Notes: a model not told the origin generated them from the letters alone. Counted from the stretch's first letter, positions 16,700-26,207 are shown. The stretch is DNA of 64,000 nucleotides from Enterococcus devriesei (GCF_001885905.1 NZ_JXKM01000002.1:1-64000); one strand, 5' to 3'. A program made the numbers and translations.

Positions 16700-17259
16700 A
16701 TCGCATCTAAGACCATTTGCGAAATCTCTTTGTAGGAATACTGATCCTTGCTATAGAGGTTTTCTTTTAGGTTTAAGGCATGCCGATGCATAATATTAAA
16801 AACCGTTACCATGTGTAAATTAACCGGTAAGTTTTTCAAATAGCCTTGTTGGATCGCTTCCGTTATTAAGTCGATAACGACAGTATCCGTGTTAAAGAGA
16901 TCCATTTCAGAAAGATTAAGCATTTTGATTTGCTCGATCAGCGTCAAACTGTCGGGATGCTCAATCGCATAGTCATAAATAGAATGGACGTAGCTTTCCA
17001 CTCGTTGTTCAATCGGTAAAGCAGCATCGTTAAAGTACTGAAAGGTATCTCCGGCTGACCGAATGCGACTCAGTTCTCGCTGATAGGTGTTTAACAGCAA
17101 GTCATTTTTATTTTTAAAATAGAGATAGACGTTGGACTGAGCGACGCCCACTGCTTTTGCGACTTTAATTGTTGAAATCGCCGCCGCACCTTCCTGTAAA
17201 ATAATTTCCGCTGCAGCATCTAACATTTTTGTGCGTTTCGTATCATCTTTTCTTTTCAT
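16681..17259 (-). CDS. TetR/AcrR family transcriptional repressor
   Basis: The 192-residue protein has an N-terminal TetR helix-turn-helix: DAAAEIILQEGAAAISTIKVAKAVGVAQSNVYLYFKNKNDLL (residues about 14-56). The C-terminal ligand-binding helices are not recognisable as a specific subfamily. It is divergent from the NAD(P)-binding protein gene. The 117-bp gap carries two identical-type inverted repeats, one inside the target gene's promoter, so it probably represses that gene and may respond to a small molecule. Confidence 0.92.
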   Translation of the reverse strand: MKRKDDTKRTKMLDAAAEIILQEGAAAISTIKVAKAVGVAQSNVYLYFKNKNDLLLNTYQRELSRIRSAGDTFQYFNDAALPIEQRVESYVHSIYDYAIEHPDSLTLIEQIKMLNLSEMDLFNTDTVVIDLITEAIQQGYLKNLPVNLHMVTVFNIMHRHALNLKENLYSKDQYSYKEISQMVLDAIKATKR

Positions 17260-17265
17260 AAAATC

Positions 17266-17351
17266 AGTATAAAACGAATGTCTTAAGATTTCAAGATTGA
17301 CAAAGATAACTCTATCTTTTATAATCGTTTTTGAAAGATAAAGCTATCTTT
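17266..17351. promoter_or_regulatory. Divergent promoters with two TetR-type operators
   Basis: Two inverted repeats AAAGATA-N4-TATCTTT lie at 17302-17319 and 17334-17351, with centres 32 bases apart. The plus promoter TTGACA (17297-17302) and TATAAT (17320-17325) has a 17-base spacer filled by the first repeat. A minus promoter for the regulator is TTGAAA (17294-17289) and TATACT (17271-17266), also 17 bases apart. Repression of the plus promoter by the adjacent TetR protein is the natural inference. Confidence 0.88.
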
Positions 17352-17375
17352 TAAGAAAAGGGAGAAGGTTTTTTT

Positions 17376-18296
17376 ATGAAAATTGCACTGCTTGGATCGC
17401 TTGGGAATATCAATCGTTTCGTCGTACCAGAATTGGTCAAGCAAGGTCATGAGGTCACTGTTGTCACCTCAAGTGAAGCACGCGTACCGCAAATTGAGGC
17501 CCTAGGAGCGAAGGCGGCTGTCGGAACGATGACGGATGTATCGTTTTTAACAAAGACATTTACAAATAAGGAAGTCGTCTACTTGATGGTCTCAGGAGCC
17601 AGCCAAGGTGGTGACCTGAATCAAGAATTATTGGAACAAGGAAAAATTTTCCGTCAAGCCATCAGCGAAGCGAATGTTCATAAACTCGTTCAATTAAGCA
17701 GTGTTGGTGCAGATGCCGGACCCGAAGCAGGTTCAGTTCACGCATATCACTATTTAGAAGCAGAGTTGAAAAAAATGACTGATGTTGACATCGCAATTGT
17801 TCGTCCAGTGGGCTTTTATAATAATTTATACGGCGATTTGTCGACGATCAAAGAACAGCACGCAATCTATTCCAACATACCAGCAAATGTGGTCAGAAAA
17901 TACGTAGCACCGCAAGACATTGCCGCGGTAGTATTGCCATTGATTCTGGCAGTACCAAAGGGGGTTACGGTTCGTTACGTCGTTAGCGATACGTTTACGA
18001 TCGATGAATTTATCGAATCGTTAGCCAAAGAAGCAAACTTGCCGGATTTGCATTTTGTCCCAATCAGCGATGAAGCATTTGCCCAAAGCTTGTTAGAAAG
18101 AAAAGTACCTAAAGCAATCGTGAAAGCTTTTGTTACCAGCAGCCAATACCAAAAAGATCCTAAGCAGATCTATGGTGATCTAACGGAGCGCAATACAAAA
18201 ATAGGTACCTTTAAATTAACAGATTTTGTCGCGCAATATGCGCAAGCAATCAAAGCTCCAAAGACACACCATCGTTCTTCAACGATTGTTGATTAG
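17376..18296 (+). CDS. NmrA-like NAD(P)-binding protein
   Basis: The 306-residue protein starts with a Rossmann motif, MKIALLGSLGNINRFVVPELVKQGHEVTVV, of the atypical short-chain dehydrogenase (NmrA/YesF) group. The YHYLEAELKK segment in the middle holds the Tyr position, and IVRPVGFYNN follows. Such proteins may be quinone- or aldehyde-related reductases or redox sensors. The substrate is unknown. It is controlled from the divergent TetR gene by two operators and ends without an obvious strong terminator. Confidence 0.85.
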   Translation: MKIALLGSLGNINRFVVPELVKQGHEVTVVTSSEARVPQIEALGAKAAVGTMTDVSFLTKTFTNKEVVYLMVSGASQGGDLNQELLEQGKIFRQAISEANVHKLVQLSSVGADAGPEAGSVHAYHYLEAELKKMTDVDIAIVRPVGFYNNLYGDLSTIKEQHAIYSNIPANVVRKYVAPQDIAAVVLPLILAVPKGVTVRYVVSDTFTIDEFIESLAKEANLPDLHFVPISDEAFAQSLLERKVPKAIVKAFVTSSQYQKDPKQIYGDLTERNTKIGTFKLTDFVAQYAQAIKAPKTHHRSSTIVD

Positions 18297-18319
18297 CCCG
18301 TGCTAATAATTCTTTTTTC

Positions 18320-18347
18320 TTGCTTTCATGTCAAATTTCGGTAAAAT
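18320..18347 (+). promoter_or_regulatory. Candidate promoter of the 67-residue protein gene
   Basis: TTGCTT and TAAAAT are 16 bases apart, about 60 bases upstream of the ATG at 18409. Confidence 0.45.
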
Positions 18348-18408
18348 ATAAAATTAACTCAAAAAGTTGTTAGACTAAAAGAAAGAAAAAAGATTGGATG
18401 TGTGAGCC

Positions 18409-18612
18409 ATGGGACAGATACCGCCTTCGAAGTATGCGCTGAAGGATATTGTACAATTTAGAGTCGCAAACGATATTTTAACTGGTGTCATTGAGCTTGC
18501 TGATTTTCCACGATCTTCCCGAATAAACTACCGTTCCTATGATATTTTCGTTGAAGAACGTGGATGTTCCTTTAAACATGTCCCAGAGTCTGATGTTTTG
18601 AAAAAATTTTAG
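18409..18612 (+). CDS. Small protein of 67 residues, unknown function
   Basis: The product (MGQIPPSKYALKDIVQFRVAND and onwards, ending SDVLKKF) lacks membrane or signal segments and looks like a small beta-rich domain (DIVQFRVANDILTGVIELADF). A GGATGTG element precedes the ATG. A promoter upstream and a strong terminator downstream make it a self-contained gene. I do not recognise the family. Its size and fold impression recall the 57-residue protein at 9795, although the sequences are not clearly related. Confidence 0.65.
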   Translation: MGQIPPSKYALKDIVQFRVANDILTGVIELADFPRSSRINYRSYDIFVEERGCSFKHVPESDVLKKF

Positions 18613-18624
18613 TCGAGATAGTGT

Positions 18625-18672
18625 AAAAGACCTGTCGAGTAAAGCTGTCATGCTGCTCGTCAGGTCTTTTGC
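18625..18672 (+). terminator. Terminator of the 67-residue protein gene
   Basis: AAAAGACCTG-T-CGAG pairs with CTCG-T-CAGGTCTTTT around a 16-base loop. Confidence 0.85.
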
Positions 18673-18730
18673 TAGTATTCACGAAAAAAATTTGTGATAA
18701 TGAAGTTAACTTAAAAAGGCGGTGTTATGG

Positions 18731-20194
18731 GTGAAGGATGCTACTTATTGGGCAGAAAAGCTGCGGGGAAAGGAAGTCAGCTTTACTGAATTACTAGGAG
18801 TTTTTACAGAACAGGCGCGTTTAAAAAATTCTGTTTTAAATGCGTTTGTCTCTACAATGGAACAAGATGCGCTGCAAGAATATCAAAATCAGGCAAACAT
18901 TCTCGAACGGCCCTTCGCCGGTTTGCCGATTCCATTAAAAATGTTAGGACAAGAAAAAAAAGGCTGGTTAAATACCTCGGGATCAAAATTATTGAGAGAA
19001 CATCGATCAAGCCAGACGAGTTACTTTACTAAGCGATTAATAAAGAACGGGCTGATTCCTTTTGCCCAAACCAATGTTCCAGAGTTTGGCTTTAAAAATA
19101 TTACAGATGCGGAGATTTATGGTCTGGTAAAAAATCCATGGAAGTTGGATCACTACTCAGGAGGGTCCAGTGGCGGCGCGGCAAGTGCTGTAGCGGAGGG
19201 AATCGTTCCGTTGGCGGCGGCTAGTGACGGCGGCGGCTCGATACGGATTCCCGCTTCTTTTTGCGGCTTGATCGGTTTAAAGCCTTCACGAGGAACGATG
19301 CCGGTGGGGCCTTCTGGTTGGCGAGGTTGGCAGGGAGCGGCGATCGATTTCGCTTTGACTGTCTCCATGCGAGATACTGAACGGCTTTTTTACGGAATGC
19401 GTGGGGTTGCCAGTGCAGCGCCTTATCAGGCTTCCAAAATAGAATGGCAACAAGACGCCGCAGCTCAAAAGAAAGAATTGAGAATCGCGGTTATCATCGA
19501 TTCTCCCATAGACTCAGAGGTTTCTTCCGAAGCGGTGAAGGCCGTTGAAGCGGCTAGAGATTTTTTGGTTAAGCAAAATCATCAAGTAGAGATGATTTCT
19601 TATCCAGTAAATGGGCGTCAGTTAATCAATAGCTATTATTTAATGAATGGCGGAGAAACAGCGGCGATGTTTGTGGGAATCGAAAAAAACTTGGCTCGCC
19701 CCCTTGAGATAAATGACATGGAACTGATGACTTGGGGAATCTATCAATATGGTCGCAAAATTTCGGCAGCCCATTACATCCAAACGTTGAATGAATGGGA
19801 TCAAGCAGCTTATCAAATGGAAGAATTGTTTACCCGTTATGATTTATTACTGACACCAACCACTGCCTCGACTGCGCCGAAACTGACAGAAGATCTGCAA
19901 AGTCCAGAAATACGAGATGGATTGACAGTATCATCTAGTTTATCCGAAAATGAATTGGCAAAATTGATTGAGAGAATGTTTGAAAAAAGTTTGCGAATCA
20001 CTCCTTATACGCAGCTCGCTAATTTGACAGGTCAACCAGCGATCAGTTTACCTACCGTTATGACGGAAAACGGTTTGCCTTTAGGAATCCAATTTACCGC
20101 CGCTCGTGGAAGAGAAGATTTATTATTTCAAATCGGAAAACTATTCGAAGACCAATATGGTTTTTGCTTACCTACCCACTATCAAAAAAACTAA
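18731..20194 (+). CDS. Amidase signature enzyme
   Basis: Starting at GTG 18731 (AAGGCGG eight bases upstream) the protein has 487 residues. It has the Ser-cisSer-Lys triad of the amidase signature family: Lys in GLPIPLKM, the glycine-serine block [17 protein letters not shown] and [23 protein letters not shown] with the nucleophilic serine. It is not the GatA subunit by context: no gatB or gatC is near and the C-terminal half is diverged. The substrate is unknown. The following gene, after a terminator, encodes an amidohydrolase, so the two may act on related amides. Confidence 0.9.
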   Translation: MKDATYWAEKLRGKEVSFTELLGVFTEQARLKNSVLNAFVSTMEQDALQEYQNQANILERPFAGLPIPLKMLGQEKKGWLNTSGSKLLREHRSSQTSYFTKRLIKNGLIPFAQTNVPEFGFKNITDAEIYGLVKNPWKLDHYSGGSSGGAASAVAEGIVPLAAASDGGGSIRIPASFCGLIGLKPSRGTMPVGPSGWRGWQGAAIDFALTVSMRDTERLFYGMRGVASAAPYQASKIEWQQDAAAQKKELRIAVIIDSPIDSEVSSEAVKAVEAARDFLVKQNHQVEMISYPVNGRQLINSYYLMNGGETAAMFVGIEKNLARPLEINDMELMTWGIYQYGRKISAAHYIQTLNEWDQAAYQMEELFTRYDLLLTPTTASTAPKLTEDLQSPEIRDGLTVSSSLSENELAKLIERMFEKSLRITPYTQLANLTGQPAISLPTVMTENGLPLGIQFTAARGREDLLFQIGKLFEDQYGFCLPTHYQKN

Positions 20195-20213
20195 AGATCA
20201 ATGTTACTTTCAT

Positions 20214-20257
20214 ACCGCCAAAATTAGTTAACTATTTTTGGCGGTTCTTTGTTACAC
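20214..20257 (+). terminator. Terminator between amidase and amidohydrolase genes
   Basis: ACCGCCAAAA pairs with TTTTTGGCGGT and is followed by TCTTTG. It separates the two genes into different transcripts, or allows limited read-through. Confidence 0.75.
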
Positions 20258-20294
20258 TAATACAGTAAGCGTTATCAAAAAGGAGGCGGGATTT

Positions 20295-21488
20295 TTGGTT
20301 TTTTTATTACTAGCTAAGAAAGTAATCATTGGTGACGGAAAAACAATGCTTGAAGAGGGTGGCGTCGTTTTTCAGGCGGATCAAATTTTAGCGGTAGGAA
20401 GGGCAGAAGAGCTGCGGCAGCAGTATCCTGAAGCTGAGGTAATCGATTATAAAAATGCGACGATCTTACCTGGCTTGATGGATGCCCATATTCACTTAGG
20501 TTACTATTGGACGCAGCCGGATTTACATCGATACAATGATTTTATGATCGCTTATTATGCTCAGCAGCAAGCGGCGACTTGTTTAAGAAAAGGGGTAACA
20601 ACGATTCGTGATTGCTGTGGTCCGCAATTTCTTTTGGAGACATTACGTTTAGCGGCGGAAAAAGGCTTTGTCAAAGCGCCGAGAATCTTGCATACGGATC
20701 GAGGAATCTGCATTACCGGCGGACACGGACATGAAGATGGAATCGAAGAGGTGGACGGAGTTGAAAATATTCGCCATACGATTCGTCGTCAAAAGAAAGA
20801 CGGCGCAGATTGGATCAAGTTGCTGACAACTAATCGTGATGATATTTGCGAGTTTTCTCAAGCAGAATTAGACGCTGGTGTAGCGGAAGCGCATCGTCTA
20901 GGGATGAAATGCGTCGTTCACGCGGGAACTCAACCGGGTGTCCAGATGTGTATTGATGCCGGTTTTGATACGATTGAACATGGTAATTTTTTAACCCTTG
21001 AACAAGGTCAACAAATGGCCGCCAATCAGCAAGCTTGGACGCCAACGATGTTCGCCTATCATTTTTTAGCAGATTACAATCAAAAAGTTCAAGAGGTCGG
21101 CGTGGATCATTCCAATCAATCCACCGAAACCTATTCCCATCATTTAGATTTTTTTGAAAGCTCGGTCGTCGCCTATGAGCAAAATTTTAAAGCAATCTAT
21201 GATGAAGGCGTAAAAATTTTAGCTGGTACAGATATGGTGATGTTAGAGGCGCCAAGTGTGCCAATCGTTGAGGAGCTGGAATTAATGGTGCGTTATGGAC
21301 TGACACCGGTTGAAGCGATTCAAACAGCCACTCAAAACCCAGCAGAGGTCTTTGATTTAGCTGATGTAACTGGCCAATTGAAGCCAGGGTTACAGGCTGA
21401 TATTTTAGTTGTTGAGGGGGATGTTTCAAAAGACATCCAGCAATTACGGAATGTACGCCAAGTTTATCTAGGCGGCAAAGCAATCTAA
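20295..21488 (+). CDS. Metal-dependent amidohydrolase (imidazolonepropionase/prolidase-like group)
   Basis: From TTG 20295, after AAAGGAGGCGG, the product has 397 residues. It shows the amidohydrolase metal site: DAHIHLG (HxH), DWIKLLTT with the carboxylated lysine position, CVVHAGT, DTIEHGN and LAGTDMVM with the final aspartate. The type is the same as Xaa-Pro dipeptidase-like and aryldialkylphosphatase-related amidohydrolases. The exact substrate is unknown. The frame is open to 20238 but that part overlaps the terminator of the amidase gene. Confidence 0.88.
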   Translation: MVFLLLAKKVIIGDGKTMLEEGGVVFQADQILAVGRAEELRQQYPEAEVIDYKNATILPGLMDAHIHLGYYWTQPDLHRYNDFMIAYYAQQQAATCLRKGVTTIRDCCGPQFLLETLRLAAEKGFVKAPRILHTDRGICITGGHGHEDGIEEVDGVENIRHTIRRQKKDGADWIKLLTTNRDDICEFSQAELDAGVAEAHRLGMKCVVHAGTQPGVQMCIDAGFDTIEHGNFLTLEQGQQMAANQQAWTPTMFAYHFLADYNQKVQEVGVDHSNQSTETYSHHLDFFESSVVAYEQNFKAIYDEGVKILAGTDMVMLEAPSVPIVEELELMVRYGLTPVEAIQTATQNPAEVFDLADVTGQLKPGLQADILVVEGDVSKDIQQLRNVRQVYLGGKAI

Positions 21489-21534
21489 AAAGAGAACCAG
21501 CCCGAATTTTTCACGGGTTGGTTCTCTTTTTAGA
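21488..21534. terminator. Bidirectional terminator amidohydrolase/rnhC
   Basis: AAAAAGAGAACCAGCCCG pairs with CGGGTTGGTTCTCTTTTT around a 9-base loop, between convergent genes. Confidence 0.93.
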
Positions 21535-22432
21535 CAAGTTTTTGAGCTTTTTCAGTATTGGCAAAATGGAGTTTCGCATATTTTTTTAATAGAGGTATTC
21601 CACCTTGACGCAATAGTTTCGCCGCTAATTCATCAGAAGGCTTACCAGCACCAGAGGGAACCTTAGCTCCTAGAGTGTGGGAGGCGGCATCTAGTTCCTC
21701 CAAGAAACTTGCTCGACTAATAATTGAGGCTGCGGCCACGGCAAGATGATACTGCTCGCCTTTAGTGACGAAATAAATTTTTTCTTTTACAGGCTGTGCC
21801 TCTTGTTTTACATATTTTTGATAGTTGGTTTCAGGGGTGAATTGGTCGATTAAAATCGCATCGGGCTTTGCCGGTGTAATTTGTTCTAATAATAACCGGA
21901 TCGCTTGATTGTGTAAGGCCACTTTCATGCGAACCGCGTTGTATTTTGGCTGAATCTCGTTATATTTTTCTGGCTGAAGCACTAATAATTTATAGGGGAT
22001 CAATTCTTTGATCGTTTCTGCCATGCTGCGAATCTGGTCATCCGTCAGCATCTTGGAATCTTTGACACCTAATTTTTTTAATGCTGCTAAATGCTCCTTA
22101 TCCGCGTAAGCGGCACAAACACAGAGGGGCCCAAAATAGCTGCCGTTACCAACTTCGTCACTGCCTAAAACAGCCAATGAAGCAAAATTAGCCGGCAGAC
22201 TCCCACTGGTCTTAGCTGCTGCTGTGGCTGGTTTTCCCCAGCGAGCCGCCTCGGTTTCAGCGTTGTTTCCTTGAAACAAAACTTTACCAGACGTGTAGGC
22301 GGTGATACTTACGCCATTTTTTTTGGCTGAGAACTCACTGTAGGGAACATTTTTGTGTAACAAATAGTCTGTGTAATAGTTTTTTAATTTTTGGATTTCT
22401 GATTTTGTTAATTTTAGGACAGTTGAGCTCAT
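21530..22432 (-). CDS. rnhC: Ribonuclease HIII
   Basis: The 300-residue protein has the N-terminal TBP-like substrate-binding domain (residues 1-85; NGVSITAYTSGKVLFQGNNAE) that separates RNase HIII from HII. The catalytic domain has LGSDEVGNGSYFGPLCV (Asp-Glu pair), KDSKMLTD, and the conserved AAASIISRASFLEEL. It removes RNA from RNA:DNA hybrids. In Firmicutes it is typically divergent from the zapA-cvpA-mutS2 genes, as here. Confidence 0.96.
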   Translation of the reverse strand: MSSTVLKLTKSEIQKLKNYYTDYLLHKNVPYSEFSAKKNGVSITAYTSGKVLFQGNNAETEAARWGKPATAAAKTSGSLPANFASLAVLGSDEVGNGSYFGPLCVCAAYADKEHLAALKKLGVKDSKMLTDDQIRSMAETIKELIPYKLLVLQPEKYNEIQPKYNAVRMKVALHNQAIRLLLEQITPAKPDAILIDQFTPETNYQKYVKQEAQPVKEKIYFVTKGEQYHLAVAAASIISRASFLEELDAASHTLGAKVPSGAGKPSDELAAKLLRQGGIPLLKKYAKLHFANTEKAQKLV

Positions 22433-22478
22433 AAATTTTCTCTTTTCTTTAATTTAATTAGTAATTGATTGATGAAAG

Positions 22479-22508
22479 TTGTACATACGAATGGTTTTAG
22501 CATATAAT
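22479..22508 (+). promoter_or_regulatory. Candidate promoter of zapA-cvpA
   Basis: TTGTAC and TATAAT are 18 bases apart, about 60 bases upstream of the zapA start. Confidence 0.6.
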
Positions 22509-22570
22509 ATACTAGTATTTTTGTCATCATGCGATTTAAGTAAAATAAGTTTTTAGGAAGGTTGATCACT

Positions 22571-23005
22571 ATGGCGCAAAACCGCTATAAGGCAGTCGTT
22601 GCCGGTCAGACTTATACTATCATTGGGCGAGAATCCAAGCAACATATGGATATGGTTACCGCGTTGGTCAATGAGCAGTTAAATGAGATTATGTCTTTAT
22701 CTCCTGAGATCACACAAGAAAATGCTACGATGTTGTTAGCAATCAATGCGGTTTCGGATCAGTTAAAGAAGCAAGAAGAATTGATTAAAATGGAAAAGCA
22801 GCAGTTCACTTTAGATGGACAAGCGGCTCATAATCTTGAGCTGGAAAATCGCATCAAGAAAATCGAAGCGATCGAAGCTGAAGCTAAAGAAATCATGCGG
22901 AAAAATGGACAAGGCGATGTGCCAATCCGCAATCACGTAGAGGCACAACAAATTGTCAACGAAAACCGCAAGCGTGAGATCCAAAAAAGAGCGGCAAATA
23001 AATAA
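22571..23005 (+). CDS. zapA: Cell division protein ZapA
   Basis: From ATG 22571 (AGGAAGG nine bases upstream) the protein has 144 residues. The N-terminal globular part KAVVAGQTYTIIGRESKQHMDMVTALVNEQLNEI and the following coiled coil (residues 70-140, Glu/Lys/Ala-rich) are typical ZapA. The C-terminal extension past about residue 95 is longer than the Bacillus protein. ZapA bundles FtsZ filaments at midcell. It is followed 12 bases later by cvpA. Confidence 0.93.
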   Translation: MAQNRYKAVVAGQTYTIIGRESKQHMDMVTALVNEQLNEIMSLSPEITQENATMLLAINAVSDQLKKQEELIKMEKQQFTLDGQAAHNLELENRIKKIEAIEAEAKEIMRKNGQGDVPIRNHVEAQQIVNENRKREIQKRAANK

Positions 23006-23017
23006 GTGAGGGATACT

Positions 23018-23566
23018 ATGTTAACATTGGTAATTTTATTTGCAATCTTACTTTCTTTTTACTCAGGTTATCGGCGAGGGCTGGCGTATCAGTTAGTATT
23101 TGTTGTCGGCTACGCACTATCATTTGTCGTTGCCATGATGTTCTATCAGAGATTGGGATCGCATTTAGATTTATTCGTTCCTTATCCGTCAGTAACGAGC
23201 AATTCCAAAATGGTTTACTATTCCATCGAGCAGGCCTTTAATCTAGACAAAGCCTTTTACGCTGGGATTGCTTTTATCTTGATTTTAGTTATTGGCTGGT
23301 TATTGACCCATTTAATCGCGATCTTTTTTAAAGATTTGTTATTTCGGGTGATGATCCCGCAATATGATGGACTCATTGCTGGGATTTTGCAAGTGTTCAT
23401 TGTGTACCTCGCGATTTTCTTACTATTGAAAGTCGTCAGCTTTGTACCAATGGCTTTGGTCCAAGATCTATTGGAAAAAAGTGGTTTGGCCCGTTTTATT
23501 ATCGAACATTCGCTATTCTTGAGTCCGATGTTTGAAAATCTGTGGGTCACGAAAATTATTGGATAA
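23018..23566 (+). CDS. CvpA family membrane protein
   Basis: The 182-residue protein, from ATG 23018 after GAGGG, has four predicted helices and the CvpA hallmark SFYSGYRRGLAYQLVFVVGYALSFVVA at the N-terminus. In enterobacteria CvpA is needed for colicin V production and envelope stress. In Firmicutes (YshB) its role is unknown. The gene lies between zapA and mutS2, as in Bacillus. Confidence 0.92.
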   Translation: MLTLVILFAILLSFYSGYRRGLAYQLVFVVGYALSFVVAMMFYQRLGSHLDLFVPYPSVTSNSKMVYYSIEQAFNLDKAFYAGIAFILILVIGWLLTHLIAIFFKDLLFRVMIPQYDGLIAGILQVFIVYLAIFLLLKVVSFVPMALVQDLLEKSGLARFIIEHSLFLSPMFENLWVTKIIG

Positions 23567-23661
23567 CTATTGCATAAAGTAAAGACCGAGACGCTGCTTG
23601 ACAGGTTTCGGTTTATTTAATGAAAGAGCCGATTAGTGGAAAATCAAGGCGCTCAATTTCC

Positions 23662-23711
23662 GGCTTCACGAACGAATTGCGTAAAAGCGAAGGAAGTTCG
23701 CGAAGCCTTTC
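23662..23711 (+). terminator. Long hairpin upstream of mutS2
   Basis: GGCTTC-A-CGAAC pairs with GTTCG-C-GAAGCC (one mismatch) around a 22-base loop and is followed by TTTCT. It may terminate zapA-cvpA transcripts or attenuate mutS2. The weaker hairpin at 23584-23618 (ACCGA/TCGGT) could also contribute. Confidence 0.55.
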
Positions 23712-23735
23712 TAATTAGATATAGAAGGTGAAAAA

Positions 23736-26096
23736 ATGAATGAACGCATTCTAAAAACATTAGAGTTCGAACAAGTAAAAAATAAGATCCAACAGTCTTT
23801 AACCACGGAACAAGGGGAAGAAGAAATTCGTCAGCTACAGCCTTCTAGTGATGAAGCTACCGTTCAGGCTTGGCTGGATGAAACCGAAGACGGCATGAAG
23901 GTCCAACGTTTACGAGGCGGGCTGCCGATTCCTAAATTGAACAATATCAAACCTCACATGAAGCGGATCGAGATTGGTGCTAACTTGAATGGGTTGGAAT
24001 TAGCAGAAGTATCTCGGGTACTTTCAACGACTAGCGAGTTGGTTCGTTTTATTGAAGACTTAAAAGATAGCGAGCTAGAATTTTTGCGGCTTTATTTTTG
24101 GGAAGATCAGCTTACGACCTTACCTGAGCTAAGTGGAAAACTCCGTCGCTCAGTAGAAGAAGACGGACGTGTTAGGGATGAAGCATCCTCGGAATTACGG
24201 ACGATCCGTGCCCAAATTCGGCGCAGTGAGCAGACGATTCGTGAACAGCTGGATGGATTGATTCGCGGAAAAAATGCGAAGTATTTGAGTGATAGTCTGA
24301 TCACGATGCGAAATGATCGTTATGTCATTCCGGTAAAACAAGAATATCGCGGTATTTTTGGCGGCGTGGTTCACGACCAAAGTGCTTCTGGGCAGACATT
24401 ATTTATGGAACCAAAACAAATCGTTGAATTAAACAATCGTTTACGTCAGCAGCAAATTGCGGAACGAACGGAAATCGAACGGATCTTAGCGGAGCTGTCA
24501 GCTGAATTAGTGGCCCCTCGAAAGGATATTTTACACAACGCCTATGTTTTGGGTCGCTTTGATTTAATGAATGCGAAAGCGCGGTTTGCCAAAGACTTAA
24601 AAGCAGTCGTACCAGCTATTAATCAAGCAAATCACGTCTATTTCAAACAAGCTCGTCATCCGCTATTGGATCAAGACAAAGCAGTGGCCAACGACATCAT
24701 GATTGGTGAAGACTTCCAAGCGGTGGTAATTACCGGACCGAATACCGGTGGGAAAACGATCTCCTTAAAAACATTAGGACTCTTGCAACTAATGGGTCAA
24801 GCGGGGATGCCCTTACCAGTCGCTGAAGAAAGTGTGATGGGAATCTTTGATGAGGTTTTTGCGGATATCGGTGACGAACAGTCCATCGAGCAAAGCCTAT
24901 CAACTTTTTCTTCCCACATGACGAACATCGTATCGATTTTAGATAAGATCGATGAACACAGTTTGGTTCTATTTGATGAGCTGGGAGCGGGAACTGACCC
25001 GCAAGAAGGTGCGGCTTTGGCGATCGCGATTTTGGATGCGGTCGGCGCGAAATCTGCCTACGTCATGGCGACGACCCATTACCCAGAACTAAAAATTTAC
25101 GGCTACAACCGTTCGAATACGATCAATGCCAGTATGGAATTTGATGTCGATACGTTAAGCCCAACTTACCGATTGTTGATTGGCGTGCCTGGTCGTAGTA
25201 ATGCTTTCGAGATTTCTCGTCGACTAGGTTTAGATGCGACGGTGATTGAGAGTGCAAAACAGATCATTGACGAGGAAAGCCAAGATTTGAACGAGATGAT
25301 CTCTGATTTAGAAAACCAACGAAAAGCAACGGAAACCGAATACTTGGAGATTCGTCATTATGTCGATGAATCTGAAAAGTTGTATCGTGACTTGAAAAAT
25401 GCTTATTCTTATTTCTTTGATGAACGCGAAAAAGAAATGGATAAGGCTCGTAAAGAAGCGAATAAAATTGTTAACGAAGCGCAAGAAAACGCGGAGAAAA
25501 TCATCAAAGAAATCCGTCAAATGCAGCTGTCTGGACAAGGTAATGTGAAAGAACATCAGTTGATCGATGCTAAGAGCCAATTAGCCAATCTACAACAAGA
25601 CGAGCACCTGACTAAAAATAAAGTGCTGAAAAAAGCGAAGGCAAAAAAACAATTTAAGCCAAACGATGAAGTCATCGTAGAAACTTATGGTCAACGAGGA
25701 ACATTGATCAAAAAAGTGGGCGACGATCAGTGGCAAGTACAATTAGGTATCTTGAAGATGACTATTGCAGAAGCGGATATGACGTTAACAACTCCGATCG
25801 AAGAACCTAAACAACGAGTCGTTACCGGCGTTCAAAGAGGTGCGAGTGCTCGCGTGAAGCCTGAGCTAGATTTACGTGGCAAACGTTATGAAGAAGCGAT
25901 GGCGGAAGTCGATCAATATATTGATGCGGCGTTACTTGCAAATTTTGCTCAAGTTCGGATCATTCACGGCAAAGGAACCGGTGCGCTACGAAAGGGAATC
26001 ACTGATTATCTGAAAAATAATCGAAACGTCCAAAGCTTTGAATTTGCTCCCGCAAATCAAGGCGGCAACGGTGCAACGGTGGTAACGTTTAAATAG
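23736..26096 (+). CDS. mutS2: Endonuclease MutS2
   Basis: The 786-residue protein has the MutS core and ATPase with Walker A GPNTGGKTISLKT (about residue 333), the DELGAGTDPQEGAALAIAIL Walker B and signature, and a C-terminal Smr nuclease domain with LDLRGKRYEEAMAEVDQYID and IIHGKGTGALRKGI. The region between (residues 510-640) is a long Glu/Lys coiled coil. MutS2 acts on collided ribosomes and recombination intermediates and does not perform mismatch repair. GAAGGTG precedes the ATG. Confidence 0.97.
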   Translation: MNERILKTLEFEQVKNKIQQSLTTEQGEEEIRQLQPSSDEATVQAWLDETEDGMKVQRLRGGLPIPKLNNIKPHMKRIEIGANLNGLELAEVSRVLSTTSELVRFIEDLKDSELEFLRLYFWEDQLTTLPELSGKLRRSVEEDGRVRDEASSELRTIRAQIRRSEQTIREQLDGLIRGKNAKYLSDSLITMRNDRYVIPVKQEYRGIFGGVVHDQSASGQTLFMEPKQIVELNNRLRQQQIAERTEIERILAELSAELVAPRKDILHNAYVLGRFDLMNAKARFAKDLKAVVPAINQANHVYFKQARHPLLDQDKAVANDIMIGEDFQAVVITGPNTGGKTISLKTLGLLQLMGQAGMPLPVAEESVMGIFDEVFADIGDEQSIEQSLSTFSSHMTNIVSILDKIDEHSLVLFDELGAGTDPQEGAALAIAILDAVGAKSAYVMATTHYPELKIYGYNRSNTINASMEFDVDTLSPTYRLLIGVPGRSNAFEISRRLGLDATVIESAKQIIDEESQDLNEMISDLENQRKATETEYLEIRHYVDESEKLYRDLKNAYSYFFDEREKEMDKARKEANKIVNEAQENAEKIIKEIRQMQLSGQGNVKEHQLIDAKSQLANLQQDEHLTKNKVLKKAKAKKQFKPNDEVIVETYGQRGTLIKKVGDDQWQVQLGILKMTIAEADMTLTTPIEEPKQRVVTGVQRGASARVKPELDLRGKRYEEAMAEVDQYIDAALLANFAQVRIIHGKGTGALRKGITDYLKNNRNVQSFEFAPANQGGNGATVVTFK

Positions 26097-26207
26097 TTTA
26101 CAAGTGTAAGCAGAAGAGTAGCGTAGAAAAAGCCAGCGTGCTATACTACTTTTAGTAAGAAAAAGGATACACAATTAGTATCCGAAGCTAATATAGGAGG
26201 AATTCAA

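Noticed and set aside
18731-20194. Call of the amidase as GatA
   Set aside because: No gatC or gatB is adjacent and the C-terminal part differs. A stand-alone amidase fits better.
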